A stretch of DNA of 64,000 nt from Bacteroidaceae bacterium (GCA_024398635.1 JAKSIV010000004.1:59122-123121), one strand, 5' to 3'. Positions 26,233 to 36,364 are shown, counted from the stretch's first letter. Made by a program: numbers and translations. The notes: generated by a model from the letters alone, not told the origin.

Positions 26233-27710
26233 TAGGAACGTGCAAACAGTACACGACGTGCAGCAGGCTTACCGCTGTACACATCGGTACCCGGCTCCTC
26301 CTTCATGCCGAAAGGCAGGCAGCGGATGGTAGCCTTGGTCTCCTCCTTGATCTTAGCCTCGGTCTCGGCAGTGCCGTCCCAGTGAGCCAGAACAAAGTAA
26401 CCGGCCTCGATCTTCTCCTTGAACTCGTCATAAGAGTTGACCTCAACCATGCGTGCATCACGCCAAGCCTTGGCCTTCTCAAAGATTGCCGTCTGCATCT
26501 CGTCGAGCATGGAAGGAATCAGGTTCTCAAGACCCTCAAACGGAACAGTTTCCTTCTCCAGAGTATCACGGCGCATGATCTCGCATGTACCTGCCTCAAG
26601 GTCACGCATACCCAGGGCAACACGTACGGGAACGCCCTTTACCTCATAATCGGCAAACTTGAATCCCGGGCGCTTGTTGTCGGCATCATCATACTTTACG
26701 CTGATACCCTTCTTCTTAAGGGCCTCAACCAGGATATCGACCTTAGAGCTTATCTGTGCCAGGTCATCGGCATTCTTATAGATAGGTACTATTACTACCT
26801 GTATCGGAGCAAGCTTAGGAGGCAGGACAAGACCGTTATCATCAGAGTGAGCCATGATAAGGGCACCCATCAGACGGGTTGATACGCCCCATGATGTAGC
26901 CCATACATACTCCAGCTGGTTCTCCTTGTTTATGAACTGTACGTCAAAGGCCTTGGCAAAGTTCTGACCAAGGAAGTGTGATGTACCGCACTGCAGAGCC
27001 TTACCGTCCTGAGTCATGGACTCGATGGTATAGGTATCAAGGGCACCGGCAAACCTCTCGGTCTCTGACTTGACGCCGCGAACTACAGGAACGGCCATAT
27101 AACCCTCTACAAAGTCTGCATAAACCTGCTGCATGCGGCGTGCCTCCTGCTCGGCCTCCTCACGGGTGGCGTGAGCGGTGTGACCCTCCTGCCACAGGAA
27201 CTCGGCGGTACGCAGGAACAGACGCGGACGCATCTCCCAGCGCATTACGTTAGCCCACTGGTTGCACAGTATAGGCAGGTCACGGTATGACTTGATCCAG
27301 TTCTTATATGTAGCCCAGATAATAGTCTCTGATGTAGGACGTACTATGAGTTCCTCCTCCAGTTTGGCTGCGGGATCCACAATGACACCGCTTCCGTCCT
27401 CGGCATTCTTAAGACGATAGTGTGTCACTACGGCGCACTCCTTGGCAAAGCCCTCAACGTGCTCGGCCTCACGGCTCAGATATGACTTTGGGATGAGCAA
27501 CGGGAAGTATGCGTTCACGTGACCGGTCTCCTTGAACTTGTCGTCAAGGGTACGCTGTATCTTCTCCCAGATTGCATAACCGTAAGGTTTGATGACCATG
27601 CAGCCGCGTACAGGTGCCTGCTCGGCGAGGTCAGCCTTAACTACCAGTTCATTATACCACTGCGAGTAATTCTCGCTTCTTTTGGTAAGGTCTTTAAGTT
27701 CTTTAGCCAT
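26229..27710 (-). CDS. proS: Prolyl-tRNA synthetase (archaeal/eukaryotic-type)
   Basis: Charges tRNA-Pro with proline. 493 residues, the short form lacking the bacterial editing insertion, as is common in Bacteroidales. Class II motifs: [14 protein letters not shown] (motif 1 area), [17 protein letters not shown] (motif 2) and [20 protein letters not shown] (motif 3 with arginine). The anticodon-binding domain contains [12 protein letters not shown], and the C-terminal segment ends [23 protein letters not shown] box (27739-27732) lies upstream with ATTG 19 bp further, inside palindromic element copy 7. Confidence 0.96.
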   Translation of the reverse strand: MAKELKDLTKRSENYSQWYNELVVKADLAEQAPVRGCMVIKPYGYAIWEKIQRTLDDKFKETGHVNAYFPLLIPKSYLSREAEHVEGFAKECAVVTHYRLKNAEDGSGVIVDPAAKLEEELIVRPTSETIIWATYKNWIKSYRDLPILCNQWANVMRWEMRPRLFLRTAEFLWQEGHTAHATREEAEQEARRMQQVYADFVEGYMAVPVVRGVKSETERFAGALDTYTIESMTQDGKALQCGTSHFLGQNFAKAFDVQFINKENQLEYVWATSWGVSTRLMGALIMAHSDDNGLVLPPKLAPIQVVIVPIYKNADDLAQISSKVDILVEALKKKGISVKYDDADNKRPGFKFADYEVKGVPVRVALGMRDLEAGTCEIMRRDTLEKETVPFEGLENLIPSMLDEMQTAIFEKAKAWRDARMVEVNSYDEFKEKIEAGYFVLAHWDGTAETEAKIKEETKATIRCLPFGMKEEPGTDVYSGKPAARRVLFARSY

Positions 27711-27731
27711 ATCCTAAGATTTTTCGGAGTG

Positions 27732-27762
27732 CAAAGGTACTCTTTTTTTAGAATAACACAAT
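27732..27762 (-). promoter_or_regulatory. Likely proS promoter
   Basis: Minus strand ATTG (27762-27759), 19-bp spacer, TACCTTTG (27739-27732), 22 bp before the proS ATG. The -33 region lies inside the palindromic element 27754-27818. Confidence 0.55.
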
Positions 27763-27818
27763 AGGGACGGTTCTATCTGTGCTCTTATGGCACTTTTAGA
27801 ATCGTCCCTGTTGTGTCA
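27754..27818. repeat. Palindromic element copy 7, long form with GGGACGGTTCT arms
   Basis: Left arm TAACACAATAGGGACGGTTC (from 27754) and right arm, reading AGAATCGTCCCTG then TTGTGTCA to 27818, pair almost completely around a 20-30 base loop. The stop TGA of the minus-strand esterase (27818-27816) is in the right arm. The GGGACGGTTCT core resembles palindromes associated with REP/RAYT elements in other phyla. Confidence 0.82.
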
Positions 27819-28931
27819 CTTGAACAACAGCTGTGCGAATGTGTTCAGGTAAAGGCGCCAGTTGGCCCACACATGACCTCCGTCTGACTTGTAGAAGGTA
27901 TGTTCAAGACCACAGTCCGTCATGGTCTTGTCAAGAGTAACCGATGTCTCCCACAGGAAATCATCAGTACCGCAAGCCAGGAAATAGAGCTTGACGCCCG
28001 CTTTCTTCAGTGCAGTGATCTGCTCTGCCGTTGAGCTGCCGGCAGCAGACAGCGGGCAGATCCAGTCAAACATTGCCGGATACAGGTTTGAAGCGGTGAT
28101 GGTATGACCGCCACCCATGGAAAGACCTGCAATGGCACGTGACTCAGGCTTGGCAATAACGCGGAAGTTTTTCTCTATGAACGGAACAATCTCGGTGCAA
28201 AGGCTCTTTACGTATGCATCGGCCATAGCGGGATCACGACGGTCAATCTGTTTCTCAGGCAGGCCCAGAGGCTGTGCCGCCTGTTGTCCGGGGTTGCCGT
28301 TGGGCATAACTACGATCATAGGCTGAGCCAGTCCCTTCTCAATCAGGTTGTCCAGTATCTGTGCGGTACGGCCCATCGATGTCCAAGCCTCCTCATCTCC
28401 GCCTGCACCGTGAAGCAGATAGAGTACGGGGTATTTCTTGCCGCTGGTCTCATATCCGTAAGGAGTGTATACGGTCACACGACGGTTAATACCCAGAATC
28501 TTGCTGTCATACCAGCGATATGTTACGGTACCGCGCTGGTTGGCCTCGAAATAGTTCTCCGAACGTTCTCCGGGTACCATAAGCATATTCAGGTAACGGG
28601 TTCCGTCACGCTGTACCATATAGTTCTGGGGGTCATTCACAGACACACCGTCAACGACAAAGTTATAGGTATATATCTCCGGTGATGGAGTATCGAGAGT
28701 AACCTCCCACACTCCGTTCTGCCCTTTCTGCATGGGAATGCTGCCATCCAGCCAGTTACCCTGCAGGTTGACAACTGTCGCATAGTTGGCGTTAAGACGG
28801 AACGTCACCTTTTCACCGTTGATTTCAGGTGATTTCACCTGCTGACGGCCTCTTGAAAAATTGTTGAGTTCCTGGGCCGATGCCGCTACGGCCAATAGGG
28901 ATAGCAATGCTACTGTAAGAATTCTTTTCAT
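27816..28931 (-). CDS. Secreted alpha/beta-hydrolase esterase with N-terminal E-set domain
   Basis: 371 residues, signal peptide MKRILTVALLSLLAVAASAQ. An early immunoglobulin-like, CBM48-type domain (about 30-120; VTFRLNANYATVVNLQGNW) precedes a feruloyl-esterase-like hydrolase domain. Nucleophile serine in AIAGLSMGGGHTI, oxyanion region YLLHGAGGDEEAW, and catalytic histidine in SDGGHVWANWRLYL. This layout is common in Bacteroidales esterases that remove acyl or feruloyl groups from plant polysaccharides; the substrate is not shown by the sequence. A TATATTTG box (28973-28966) lies upstream. The stop codon lies in a palindromic element. Confidence 0.88.
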   Translation of the reverse strand: MKRILTVALLSLLAVAASAQELNNFSRGRQQVKSPEINGEKVTFRLNANYATVVNLQGNWLDGSIPMQKGQNGVWEVTLDTPSPEIYTYNFVVDGVSVNDPQNYMVQRDGTRYLNMLMVPGERSENYFEANQRGTVTYRWYDSKILGINRRVTVYTPYGYETSGKKYPVLYLLHGAGGDEEAWTSMGRTAQILDNLIEKGLAQPMIVVMPNGNPGQQAAQPLGLPEKQIDRRDPAMADAYVKSLCTEIVPFIEKNFRVIAKPESRAIAGLSMGGGHTITASNLYPAMFDWICPLSAAGSSTAEQITALKKAGVKLYFLACGTDDFLWETSVTLDKTMTDCGLEHTFYKSDGGHVWANWRLYLNTFAQLLFK

Positions 28932-29021
28932 AAGTTGTTATTGATAAGGTTAGTATAATTAACAGCAAATATAGCACTATAAAACAATAAGCAGTACCTT
29001 CACGCCGTTTTATGTAAGAAC

Positions 29022-30263
29022 ATGACGTTGAACTCTCACATAAGGAAACTGATATCGGCCGCATTGATAATGGTGCCGATGATGCTTCACGCCCAGTGGT
29101 TCGGTTCTGAAAACGATATGATAAGTACGCTCAGAGCCATATCAAACGGAGATTGGGAGCGTGCTCAGATCATCACTGCAGGCAGTGACGAGACGATAGA
29201 GTTCTCATTTGACGAGATGTCTCACCAATACCACCGGTTCACGTACCACATCACCCACTGCGACGCCCAGTGGAAACCTTCAAACCTGATTGAATCGGAA
29301 TATATGGAGGGATTCAATGACCAGCCCATAGAGAACTGGGAGAACTCGCTGAACACCACCTTTGACTACACCCACTACTCCCTGACTCTGCCCAACAGTG
29401 ACGTAAAGCTGAAACTGTCGGGTAACTACCGCCTTTCGATACAGGAGGACGGCCGTGAAGTTGCATGGTTCAGGTTCATGATTGCAGAGAATATGCACAA
29501 CCTGTCGGCTACAGTCGACGGAAATACCGACATAGACACACACAAATCGCACCAGCAGTTGGGTATGACAGTAAGCCTGAACGGCCTTAACGTAACCAAT
29601 CCCGACAGGGAGATATACACCGTCGTGATGCAGAACCGCCGTTTTGACAATGCGGTAATTAATCCCAAGCCCACCTACAACGCAGGCAACAGACTGACTT
29701 ATGAGCACTGCCGCGACCTCATATTCCCGGCAGGCAATGAGTTCCGCCGTTTTGAAGTGGTCAACATGTACGACTATTTCATGAACGTGGACAAGGTCAG
29801 TTTTCATGACCCATACTATCATGCAACGCTCATTCAGGACAACCGCCGTCATGCGTACAAATTTGATTTTGACCACAACGGCCGATATCTTATCCGATAC
29901 AACCAGGCCAGTGACAACGATACCGAGGCCGATTACCTGTTCGTTCATTTCAGTCTGGCCAGCGAGCCTATGTCCGGAGGAAAGATGTACGTATCGGGCC
30001 TTTTCAACGGAGGAAACCTGATATCCAGATATGAGATGGAGTACAACAGCCAGGAAAAGGCGTATCAGGTCACCATTCTGCTCAAGATGGGTGCATATGA
30101 TTACCAATACCTGTGGGTGCCGGACGGTGAAACTGCAGCTCAGACCAAGCCCGCCGAAGGTGACTGGTATGAATCCAGGAACGAGTACCTTATTCTGCTC
30201 TATTACCGCCAGCGCGGTTCACGCCACGACCGATTGGTCAGCACGCTGGACATGGAACAATAA
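29022..30263 (+). CDS. DUF5103 / type IX secretion system plug protein
   Basis: 413 residues with a signal peptide (SAALIMVPMMLHAQWFGSE). The N-terminal domain (about 30-140) has the family segment HRFTYHITHCDAQWKPSNLI and ESEYMEGFNDQPIENWENS; further domains contain FPAGNEFRRFEVVNMYDYFM and GAYDYQYLWVPDGE. In flavobacterial type IX secretion systems the homologous plug protein closes the SprA translocon from the periplasm. No other T9SS gene is in the window, so the link to secretion here rests on family membership. Followed by a terminator. Confidence 0.88.
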   Translation: MTLNSHIRKLISAALIMVPMMLHAQWFGSENDMISTLRAISNGDWERAQIITAGSDETIEFSFDEMSHQYHRFTYHITHCDAQWKPSNLIESEYMEGFNDQPIENWENSLNTTFDYTHYSLTLPNSDVKLKLSGNYRLSIQEDGREVAWFRFMIAENMHNLSATVDGNTDIDTHKSHQQLGMTVSLNGLNVTNPDREIYTVVMQNRRFDNAVINPKPTYNAGNRLTYEHCRDLIFPAGNEFRRFEVVNMYDYFMNVDKVSFHDPYYHATLIQDNRRHAYKFDFDHNGRYLIRYNQASDNDTEADYLFVHFSLASEPMSGGKMYVSGLFNGGNLISRYEMEYNSQEKAYQVTILLKMGAYDYQYLWVPDGETAAQTKPAEGDWYESRNEYLILLYYRQRGSRHDRLVSTLDMEQ

Positions 30264-30293
30264 AAAAGGGTGCCGGAATCTCAGCACCCTTTT
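30264..30293. terminator. Bidirectional terminator
   Basis: GGGTGC (30268-30273) pairs with GCACCC (30284-30289), with A-rich left and T-rich right flanks. It serves the DUF5103 gene on the plus strand and the converging 30310-30717 gene. Confidence 0.8.
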
Positions 30294-30309
30294 ATCAGTT
30301 TTCAGTTAT

Positions 30310-30717
30310 TTACTTCTTTTTGAAAACAACGCCTGCAGCGTAAAGTGTTTTCTTGTCTTCGGTAAGGTAAACCTTTTGAGTGTATTCTTCGCGCTCCCAG
30401 GAAGCTCTGATCCAATTCTCAGTTTCCAATGTCACGGGATCAACTGAATAATATACGTACTCATTGTTCACCCTTTCATATGAGAACATGACTGCTGTAG
30501 GTTTCACTGTCATTACGCCGTTTTTAATACTCCAAGTACCGGTTGACTTCTCAACACACAAAGCGGTATCCATGGTCCAGACATCATATGCCGTGTAGTT
30601 GGTGCCGGATAAGATGACACGCTCAGACAAATCTCCCTCTGAATCATATGACTCCCAGGTACCTTTTTCATAAATGTAATATTTAGCAATTAGGTTAATG
30701 TCTGTTCCATAGAGCAT
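30310..30717 (-). CDS. Small lipocalin-like hypothetical protein
   Basis: 135 residues, not recognised with certainty. The repeated GTW pattern (EKGTWESYDSEGD and KSTGTWSIKNGVMTVKP) and alternating beta-strand sequence ending in VVFKKK resemble lipocalin-like proteins common in Bacteroidales. Those usually have a signal peptide; this one begins MLYGTDINLIAK and has none, and it overlaps the 3' end of rarA by 23 bp. It may be a truncated descendant or start in an unusual way. Co-directional with rarA. Confidence 0.6.
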   Translation of the reverse strand: MLYGTDINLIAKYYIYEKGTWESYDSEGDLSERVILSGTNYTAYDVWTMDTALCVEKSTGTWSIKNGVMTVKPTAVMFSYERVNNEYVYYSVDPVTLETENWIRASWEREEYTQKVYLTEDKKTLYAAGVVFKKK

Positions 30718-31960
30718 CCATGCGCTCTTTTATTTTCTCCTCCTGGGAATTGTTCTGGGGTTCCCAGAAACGTTCATCCTTTATCTCATCCGGCAGATAC
30801 TGCTGGTTTACAAAGTTTCCCGCAAAATCATGGGCATACTTGTAATCCTCGCCATATCCCAGGTCTTTCATGAGTGAAGTGGGTGCATTGCGCAGATGCA
30901 GCGGCACCGGAAGGTTGCCGGTCTCTCCCACCTTGGCCAATGCGTTTGCAATACCCATATAGGCCGAATTGCTCTTGGGGCTGGTAGCAAGATATACCGT
31001 AGCCTCGGCCAGCGGAATACGGCCCTCGGGCCATCCAATCTTCATGACTGCATCAAAAGCGGCATTTGCCAGCAGCAGCGCATTGGGATTGGCCAGGCCC
31101 ACATCCTCGGCTGCCGATATCACCAGACGGCGGGCAATGAAAGCAGGGTCCTCGCCTGCCTGTACCATGCGCGCAAGCCAGTAGAGGGCTGCATCGGGAT
31201 CACTGCCACGTATGGATTTGATGAAAGCCGATATGATATCATAGTGCATCTCACCATCCTTGTCATAAGCCAAGGGGTTCTGCTGCAGACGCTCATTCAC
31301 GATTTCATCGGTAATTACCACCTTATCGGAGCTGTCAGCCTCAACCACCAGTTCCAGGATGTTGAGCAACTTACGGGCATCACCTCCCGAAAAACGCAGT
31401 ATGGCGGTAGTCTCCTTGAGTTCTATGTCACGCTCCTTGAGAATGACATCTGTCTTTATGGCGCGGTCCAGCAGTTTGAGAAGATCATCCTTCTCAAGTG
31501 AATTGAGCACATACACCTGCATGCGTGACAGCAGCGGGCGTATCACCTCAAATGAAGGATTTTCGGTCGTGGCGCCAATAAGCGTTATATCACCGCGTTC
31601 CACTGCACCGAGCAGAGAATCCTGCTGTGCCTTGTTGAAACGATGTATCTCATCTATGAAAAGGATTGGACTGCCCTTGGTGCGGAATAACGGATTGCTT
31701 CGTGCGCGGTCTATAACCTCACGAACCTCCTTTACACCGGCAGTCACTGCACTCAAGGTGCTGAACGGCAACTCAAGTTTGGTAGCCACTATCTGTGCAA
31801 GAGTGGTCTTACCCGTTCCGGGAGGGCCCCAAAGTATAAACGACGACAGCCTGCCTGAATCAATCATACGGCGCAGCACCGCACCCGGACCAACCAGGTG
31901 TGTCTGTCCCACATAATCGTCAAGGGACCGGGGTCTCATTCTTTCGGCTAACGGCTGCAT
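30695..31960 (-). CDS. rarA: Replication-associated recombination protein A (AAA+ ATPase)
   Basis: 421 residues, clamp-loader-like ATPase (RarA/MgsA/WRNIP1 family) acting at stalled replication forks. Walker A GPPGTGKTTLAQ, Walker B FIDEIHRFNKAQQD, sensor region IGATTENPSFEV, and C-terminal tetramerisation region with PLAYDKDGEMHYDIISAFIK and RGSDPDAALYWLARM. It begins MQPLAERMRPRSLDDYVGQ, the usual start. Cytoplasmic. Confidence 0.96.
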   Translation of the reverse strand: MQPLAERMRPRSLDDYVGQTHLVGPGAVLRRMIDSGRLSSFILWGPPGTGKTTLAQIVATKLELPFSTLSAVTAGVKEVREVIDRARSNPLFRTKGSPILFIDEIHRFNKAQQDSLLGAVERGDITLIGATTENPSFEVIRPLLSRMQVYVLNSLEKDDLLKLLDRAIKTDVILKERDIELKETTAILRFSGGDARKLLNILELVVEADSSDKVVITDEIVNERLQQNPLAYDKDGEMHYDIISAFIKSIRGSDPDAALYWLARMVQAGEDPAFIARRLVISAAEDVGLANPNALLLANAAFDAVMKIGWPEGRIPLAEATVYLATSPKSNSAYMGIANALAKVGETGNLPVPLHLRNAPTSLMKDLGYGEDYKYAHDFAGNFVNQQYLPDEIKDERFWEPQNNSQEEKIKERMDALWNRH

Positions 31961-31963
31961 GGC

Positions 31964-32848
31964 TTACAGTACACAGATGTAACAGAGTTTATAAAGCGAG
32001 AATATGCGCAACTTGGGTTTAGATCCAAGCAGATTCCTTTCCATACTCTTTTGGAAGAAAGCCCAGATAAAGCGGAACACCCACCTCATCTTCAGGTTCC
32101 TGACCTTGTTGTAATTGGTGAGCAACTTTGAACTGTCACCTATATCATCCTGATGGTCAAAAGCATTCTGAACAGCCTGACGGGTCTTGTTCAGATATGA
32201 GGCACTGTCATTCAATCCCATATGAGCCAAAGGATTGTCAATATGCAGTATGCTCACGCCGTTCTCCTCCAGTTCATGGCCGAACTGCACATCCTCATAT
32301 CCGTACCGGACATATGATTCATCGAATCTGATTTTCATGAACACATCCCTTTCAATCAGGAAAGAGAACGATGTGAATCTGAGATACGGGTTCTGGCTTC
32401 TGAAACCAGCTGAACGCTCATATGCTGCATTCTTCTCATACAGATAACGCAGCTCCATACCTTTTCTGGGTATTTCATCCGGATGAGTCAGCCCACCGCA
32501 TACAACCGATGCCTTATGGGATGCATCCATGTATTTCTTAAGGAACTCTTTGTCCTTTACATCGGCATCACAATCCAGAAAAAGCAGTTTATCATACTGG
32601 GACCTGTCTGCCATGAAGTTGCGGATAGCAGACCGTCCTATGTTGTGCGGAAGTGCAAAATAGCGGCAGTTTTCGTGGCTCTCGGCTACAATGCGGCTCT
32701 TCTCCTGCAGTTCCTTATCGGTAGAGCAGTCATCTGCCACAATGATCTCATACGGAATTCCCAATACAAGGCCCTGAAAGTGCAAGTCCTTGATTAGCTG
32801 AGTGCAGTCCCAGTTGTAAACCGGTATGAGTATCGATAATGCTTCCAT
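31964..32848 (-). CDS. Glycosyltransferase family 2 protein
   Basis: 294 residues from the ATG at 32848 (MEALSILIPVYNWD). GT-A fold with LSILIPVYN at the start, EIIVADDCSTDKE, the DxD motif in LFLDCDADVKD and a later YGYEDVQFGHELEENG acidic motif resembling the ED/W region. Probably transfers a sugar to a cell-surface glycan or lipid carrier; acceptor unknown. The frame is open to 33058, but that extension overlaps the divergent promoter region and is rejected. TACTTTTG (32875-32868) is a likely -7 box, back to back with one for the cation transporter. Confidence 0.88.
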   Translation of the reverse strand: MEALSILIPVYNWDCTQLIKDLHFQGLVLGIPYEIIVADDCSTDKELQEKSRIVAESHENCRYFALPHNIGRSAIRNFMADRSQYDKLLFLDCDADVKDKEFLKKYMDASHKASVVCGGLTHPDEIPRKGMELRYLYEKNAAYERSAGFRSQNPYLRFTSFSFLIERDVFMKIRFDESYVRYGYEDVQFGHELEENGVSILHIDNPLAHMGLNDSASYLNKTRQAVQNAFDHQDDIGDSSKLLTNYNKVRNLKMRWVFRFIWAFFQKSMERNLLGSKPKLRIFSLYKLCYICVL

Positions 32849-32908
32849 TAAAATGCACGTCGTTTTGCAAAAGTAATTATTTTTGTGACGTGTAAAACAA
32901 ATAGTGCA

Positions 32909-33829
32909 ATGAATATTGGACAAAACGAAAAAGACAGGCAGAAAAATATTTACAAAGCAACATTGGCGGGCGGAGCCGTCAATGTCATACTTCTGGCATT
33001 CAAGTTCGTAGCGGGAATCCTGGGACACAGTGCCGCCATGATAGCCGATGCCGTACACTCGCTGTCAGATTTCGTAACCGATGTGATAGTACTGATATTC
33101 GTGCATATAAGCGGCAAACCGCAGGACAAGTCGCATGATTACGGACACGGCAAGTATGAGACTCTGGCCCTTACCATAATAGGAATCGCGTTACTGATTG
33201 TAGCAGTCGGCATATTCAGCAACGGTGCCCAGCGGATAATCGCCTGGCTCAACGGAGAGCAATTGGAGACTCCTGGCATGCTCGCACTCTGGGCCGCCCT
33301 CATATCGATACTTCTCAAAGAGTTAACCTACCGCTACACTATACGCAAAGCCAAGAAATTGAATTCTCCTGCCCTTGAGGCCAATGCATGGCATCACCGC
33401 AGCGACGCTCTCTCTTCAATCGGTACAGCAGTGGGAATTGGTGGTGCCGTATTACTTGGCAAGCGCTGGACGGTACTTGACCCCGTAGCATCAATCGTAG
33501 TCGGTGCTTTCATCGTAAAGGTTGCCATCGAACTGATCCTTCAGGGAATGAGAGACCTGCTGGAGCACTCACTGCCCGATGAAGTCGAGGATGAGATAAT
33601 GCAGATTGCCGGGTCTGAGCCCGATGTCATTGAGCCGCATGACCTACGTACACGTCGTATAGGCAATCGCTATGCCATAGAACTCCACATACTTATGAGT
33701 GGAGACATAACTCTGGCCAAAGCGCATGACCACGCCGATTCAATAGAAAACCAACTGAAGGAAAAATTCGGACAAAACACCCATGTGGCCATTCACATGG
33801 AACCCAAAGAGACCGAGAATCCTACATAA
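32909..33829 (+). CDS. Cation diffusion facilitator family transporter
   Basis: Inner-membrane exporter of divalent metal ions (zinc, iron, manganese or cobalt) driven by proton exchange. 306 residues from ATG 32909, six helices, with the metal-binding motif in AMIADAVHSLSDFVTDVIVL (HSxxD region) and EANAWHHRSDALSSIGT (HxxxD). The cytoplasmic C-terminal dimerisation domain contains DLRTRRIGNRYAIELHI. The metal cannot be decided. TATTTTTG (32878-32885) is a likely -7 box. The stop overlaps the next convergent gene by 8 bp. Confidence 0.93.
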   Translation: MNIGQNEKDRQKNIYKATLAGGAVNVILLAFKFVAGILGHSAAMIADAVHSLSDFVTDVIVLIFVHISGKPQDKSHDYGHGKYETLALTIIGIALLIVAVGIFSNGAQRIIAWLNGEQLETPGMLALWAALISILLKELTYRYTIRKAKKLNSPALEANAWHHRSDALSSIGTAVGIGGAVLLGKRWTVLDPVASIVVGAFIVKVAIELILQGMRDLLEHSLPDEVEDEIMQIAGSEPDVIEPHDLRTRRIGNRYAIELHILMSGDITLAKAHDHADSIENQLKEKFGQNTHVAIHMEPKETENPT

Positions 33830-34544
33830 CCTGACTGCCGTACAGGGCAAAGTCTCCGCGAGCAGGATCGTCAGGCCAGATTCTTGCCATTTCACCGGTT
33901 ATTTCGATACTTGTCTTGAGATCCGCACTGCATCTTGACGTCAAGCCCAGTGATTTCGCCACCGTGTATACATGGGTATCTACAGGCACGAGCAATTGCG
34001 CCGGAGTAATCCTTGTCCAGATTCCGAAATCCACAGGACTGCCCTTGCGTACCATCCAGCGCAGGAACATATAGAGTCGTTTGTTTGCCGATGTACTGCC
34101 GGGAACAGGAATGCCGTTAACCCCCTCAAACTCTGAGCAGAACATGAAAACGACTTTCTCAAGCGGTTCACCCGGCACAAACAGCTCTTCAAGGCTGTTC
34201 ATACGTGAATATATGCCCGCCAACCTTTGGCACAATGCGACAAAATCGGCCCACTTATAAAACCTGTAAAGACAGCCTTCGTTGCTCAGATAACGCCAAG
34301 ACTCCGATACGATGAAGAGATACGGACCACCCGCTGCATCCATTGTTTTGTGTAGCCTTTCCAGTACTCCAAGAAAAACCTTACGGCTTCCGTATGCCAT
34401 CCATGCCGAGATAAAGGCCGACACCTCTATGTCCCTGCGGTCTTTGTAACGGTGCGGGAAACGTATAGGGTCACCGTCAATAAAAGCGGCACACTCACAC
34501 CTTGCTGCCGATTGTACAAGTTCCTTTCTCGTCTCATCAGTCAT
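33822..34544 (-). CDS. TIGR02757 family protein (DUF2400)
   Basis: 240 residues from ATG 34544 (MTDETRKELVQ). Family of unknown biochemical role, related in part to helix-hairpin-helix DNA glycosylases. Typical parts: DGDPIRFPHRYKDRRDIEVS, FISAWMAYGSRK, NKRLYMFLRWMVRKGSPVDF, PAQLLVPVDTHVYTVAKSLG, and a C-terminal FALYGSQVM in place of the usual ALFGLG-like ending. The longer open frame (to 34583) would overlap the glnS promoter. Convergent with the cation transporter. Confidence 0.88.
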   Translation of the reverse strand: MTDETRKELVQSAARCECAAFIDGDPIRFPHRYKDRRDIEVSAFISAWMAYGSRKVFLGVLERLHKTMDAAGGPYLFIVSESWRYLSNEGCLYRFYKWADFVALCQRLAGIYSRMNSLEELFVPGEPLEKVVFMFCSEFEGVNGIPVPGSTSANKRLYMFLRWMVRKGSPVDFGIWTRITPAQLLVPVDTHVYTVAKSLGLTSRCSADLKTSIEITGEMARIWPDDPARGDFALYGSQVM

Positions 34545-34621
34545 ATCGCAAAAATACCAAAATACCCACAATATTTGGCGCAAAAATGGTAACTTTGCAC
34601 TCTCAAAATAAAAAGACGTAT

Positions 34622-36364
34622 ATGGCAGAGATTACCGCAGCTGAAAACAGCGAGAAAAAGAGTCTGAACTTCATTGAGGAGATGGTTGAGAAAGACCTTG
34701 CAGAAGGCAAAAACGGAGGTCGCGTACAGACCCGTTTCCCGCCCGAACCCAACGGTTACCTCCATATCGGACATGCCAAGGCTATATGTCTGGACTTCGG
34801 TATGGCCGAAAAACACGGAGGCATATGCAACCTGCGCTTCGATGACACAAACCCTACCAAGGAGGATACAGAGTATGTAGATGCCATCAAGGAGGATATC
34901 CAGTGGCTGGGATTCCACTGGGAGAACGAGTTCTACGCTTCGGACTATTTCCAGCAGTTGTGGGATTTTGCCGTCGAGCTTATAAAGGAGGGCAAGGCAT
35001 ATATTGACGAGCAGGATCAGGAGACCATTCTCTCACAGAAAGGCACCCCTACCCAACCCGGTATCAACAGCCCCTACCGCGACCGCCCCATCCAGGAGAA
35101 TCTGGACCTGTTCTACAAGATGAACAGCGGCGAGCTTGAAGAGGGCTCAATGGTGCTGCGTGCCAAGATAGACATGGCTCACAACAACATGCTTTTCCGC
35201 GATCCTATCATATACCGCATAGTAAAGACTCCGCACCATCGCACCGGCACAAAGTGGAAGGCATACCCGATGTATGACTTTGCCCATGGCCAGAGCGACT
35301 TCTTTGAGGGTGTAACCCACTCTCTCTGTACGCTGGAGTTCGTGCCTCACCGCCCGCTCTACGACCTTTTCATTGACTGGCTCAAGAAGGGAGAGGATCT
35401 TGATGACAACCGTCCCCGCCAGACTGAGTTCAACAAACTGAATCTCAACTACACCCTTCTCAGCAAGCGTAACCTGCTTGCGCTGGTACAGAACGGAATG
35501 GTATCAGGCTGGGATGATCCCCGCATGCCTACCATCTGCGGCTACCGCCGTCGCGGTTATACTCCGGAGTCCATCCGTATGTTCGTGGACCGCATAGGAT
35601 ATACCAAATTCGATGCCCTGAATGACATGGCTCTTATGGAATCAGCCATCCGCGAGGACCTGAACCGCCGTGCAACACGTGTATCGGCCGTAATCAATCC
35701 CGTTAAACTGATCGTGACCAACTATCCCGAGGGCAAGACCGAGGAGCTAGAGGCTATCAACAATCCCGAGGATCCGGAGGCCGGCAGCCATAAGATCACC
35801 TTCAGCCGTGAGCTATGGATTGAGTGTGATGACTTCATGGAGGATGCCCCTGCCAAGTATTTCCGTCTCTCACAGGGCCGCGAGGTACGTCTCAAGAGCG
35901 CATACATTGTACTTTGCACCGGTTGCAAAAAGGCTGATGACGGCACCATTGAGGAGGTTTACTGCGAATATATCCCCAACACCAAGACCGGTGAGTCAGA
36001 CTGCAACCGCAAGTGCAAGGGAACCATCCACTGGGTAAGTGCAGCCCACGCCATCAAGGCTGAGGTTCGTCTGTATGACCGTCTGTGGAAAGTTGAGAAC
36101 CCGCGTGACGAACTGGCTCGCCTGCGTGAAGAGGGTATGGATGTGATTGAGGCCCTCAAGCAGATGAAAAATCCCGAATCCCTTGAGGTCCGTGAGAACT
36201 GCTATGTAGAACAGTATCTTGCCGACACAAAGCCACTGGATCACTTCCAGTTCCAGCGCATCGGTTATTTCTGCACTGACAAGGACTCAACTCCCGAGCA
36301 TCTGATATTCAACCGTACAGTATCACTTAAGGACACCTGGAGCAAGGTTAAGGATAAAGCCTAA
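34622..36364 (+). CDS. glnS: Glutaminyl-tRNA synthetase
   Basis: Charges tRNA-Gln with glutamine. 580 residues, class I: HIGH motif in PPEPNGYLHIGHAKA and the KMSKS equivalent in LLSKRNL. Two beta-barrel anticodon-binding domains follow, with RHR-type MNVNP-like sequence replaced by RATRVSAVINPVKLIVTNYP. The frame is open to 34502, but MAEITAAENSEKKSL at 34622 is preceded by a TAACTTTG -7 box (34590-34597). The stop overlaps the next ATG (TAATG). Cytoplasmic. Confidence 0.96.
   Translation: MAEITAAENSEKKSLNFIEEMVEKDLAEGKNGGRVQTRFPPEPNGYLHIGHAKAICLDFGMAEKHGGICNLRFDDTNPTKEDTEYVDAIKEDIQWLGFHWENEFYASDYFQQLWDFAVELIKEGKAYIDEQDQETILSQKGTPTQPGINSPYRDRPIQENLDLFYKMNSGELEEGSMVLRAKIDMAHNNMLFRDPIIYRIVKTPHHRTGTKWKAYPMYDFAHGQSDFFEGVTHSLCTLEFVPHRPLYDLFIDWLKKGEDLDDNRPRQTEFNKLNLNYTLLSKRNLLALVQNGMVSGWDDPRMPTICGYRRRGYTPESIRMFVDRIGYTKFDALNDMALMESAIREDLNRRATRVSAVINPVKLIVTNYPEGKTEELEAINNPEDPEAGSHKITFSRELWIECDDFMEDAPAKYFRLSQGREVRLKSAYIVLCTGCKKADDGTIEEVYCEYIPNTKTGESDCNRKCKGTIHWVSAAHAIKAEVRLYDRLWKVENPRDELARLREEGMDVIEALKQMKNPESLEVRENCYVEQYLADTKPLDHFQFQRIGYFCTDKDSTPEHLIFNRTVSLKDTWSKVKDKA

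Noticed and set aside
29280..30107. 275-codon open frame antisense to the DUF5103 gene
   Set aside because: Shadow frame without recognisable domains; the plus-strand product is clearly a real family.
32849..33058. N-terminal extension of the glycosyltransferase frame
   Set aside because: It covers the divergent promoters and the start of the cation transporter gene.
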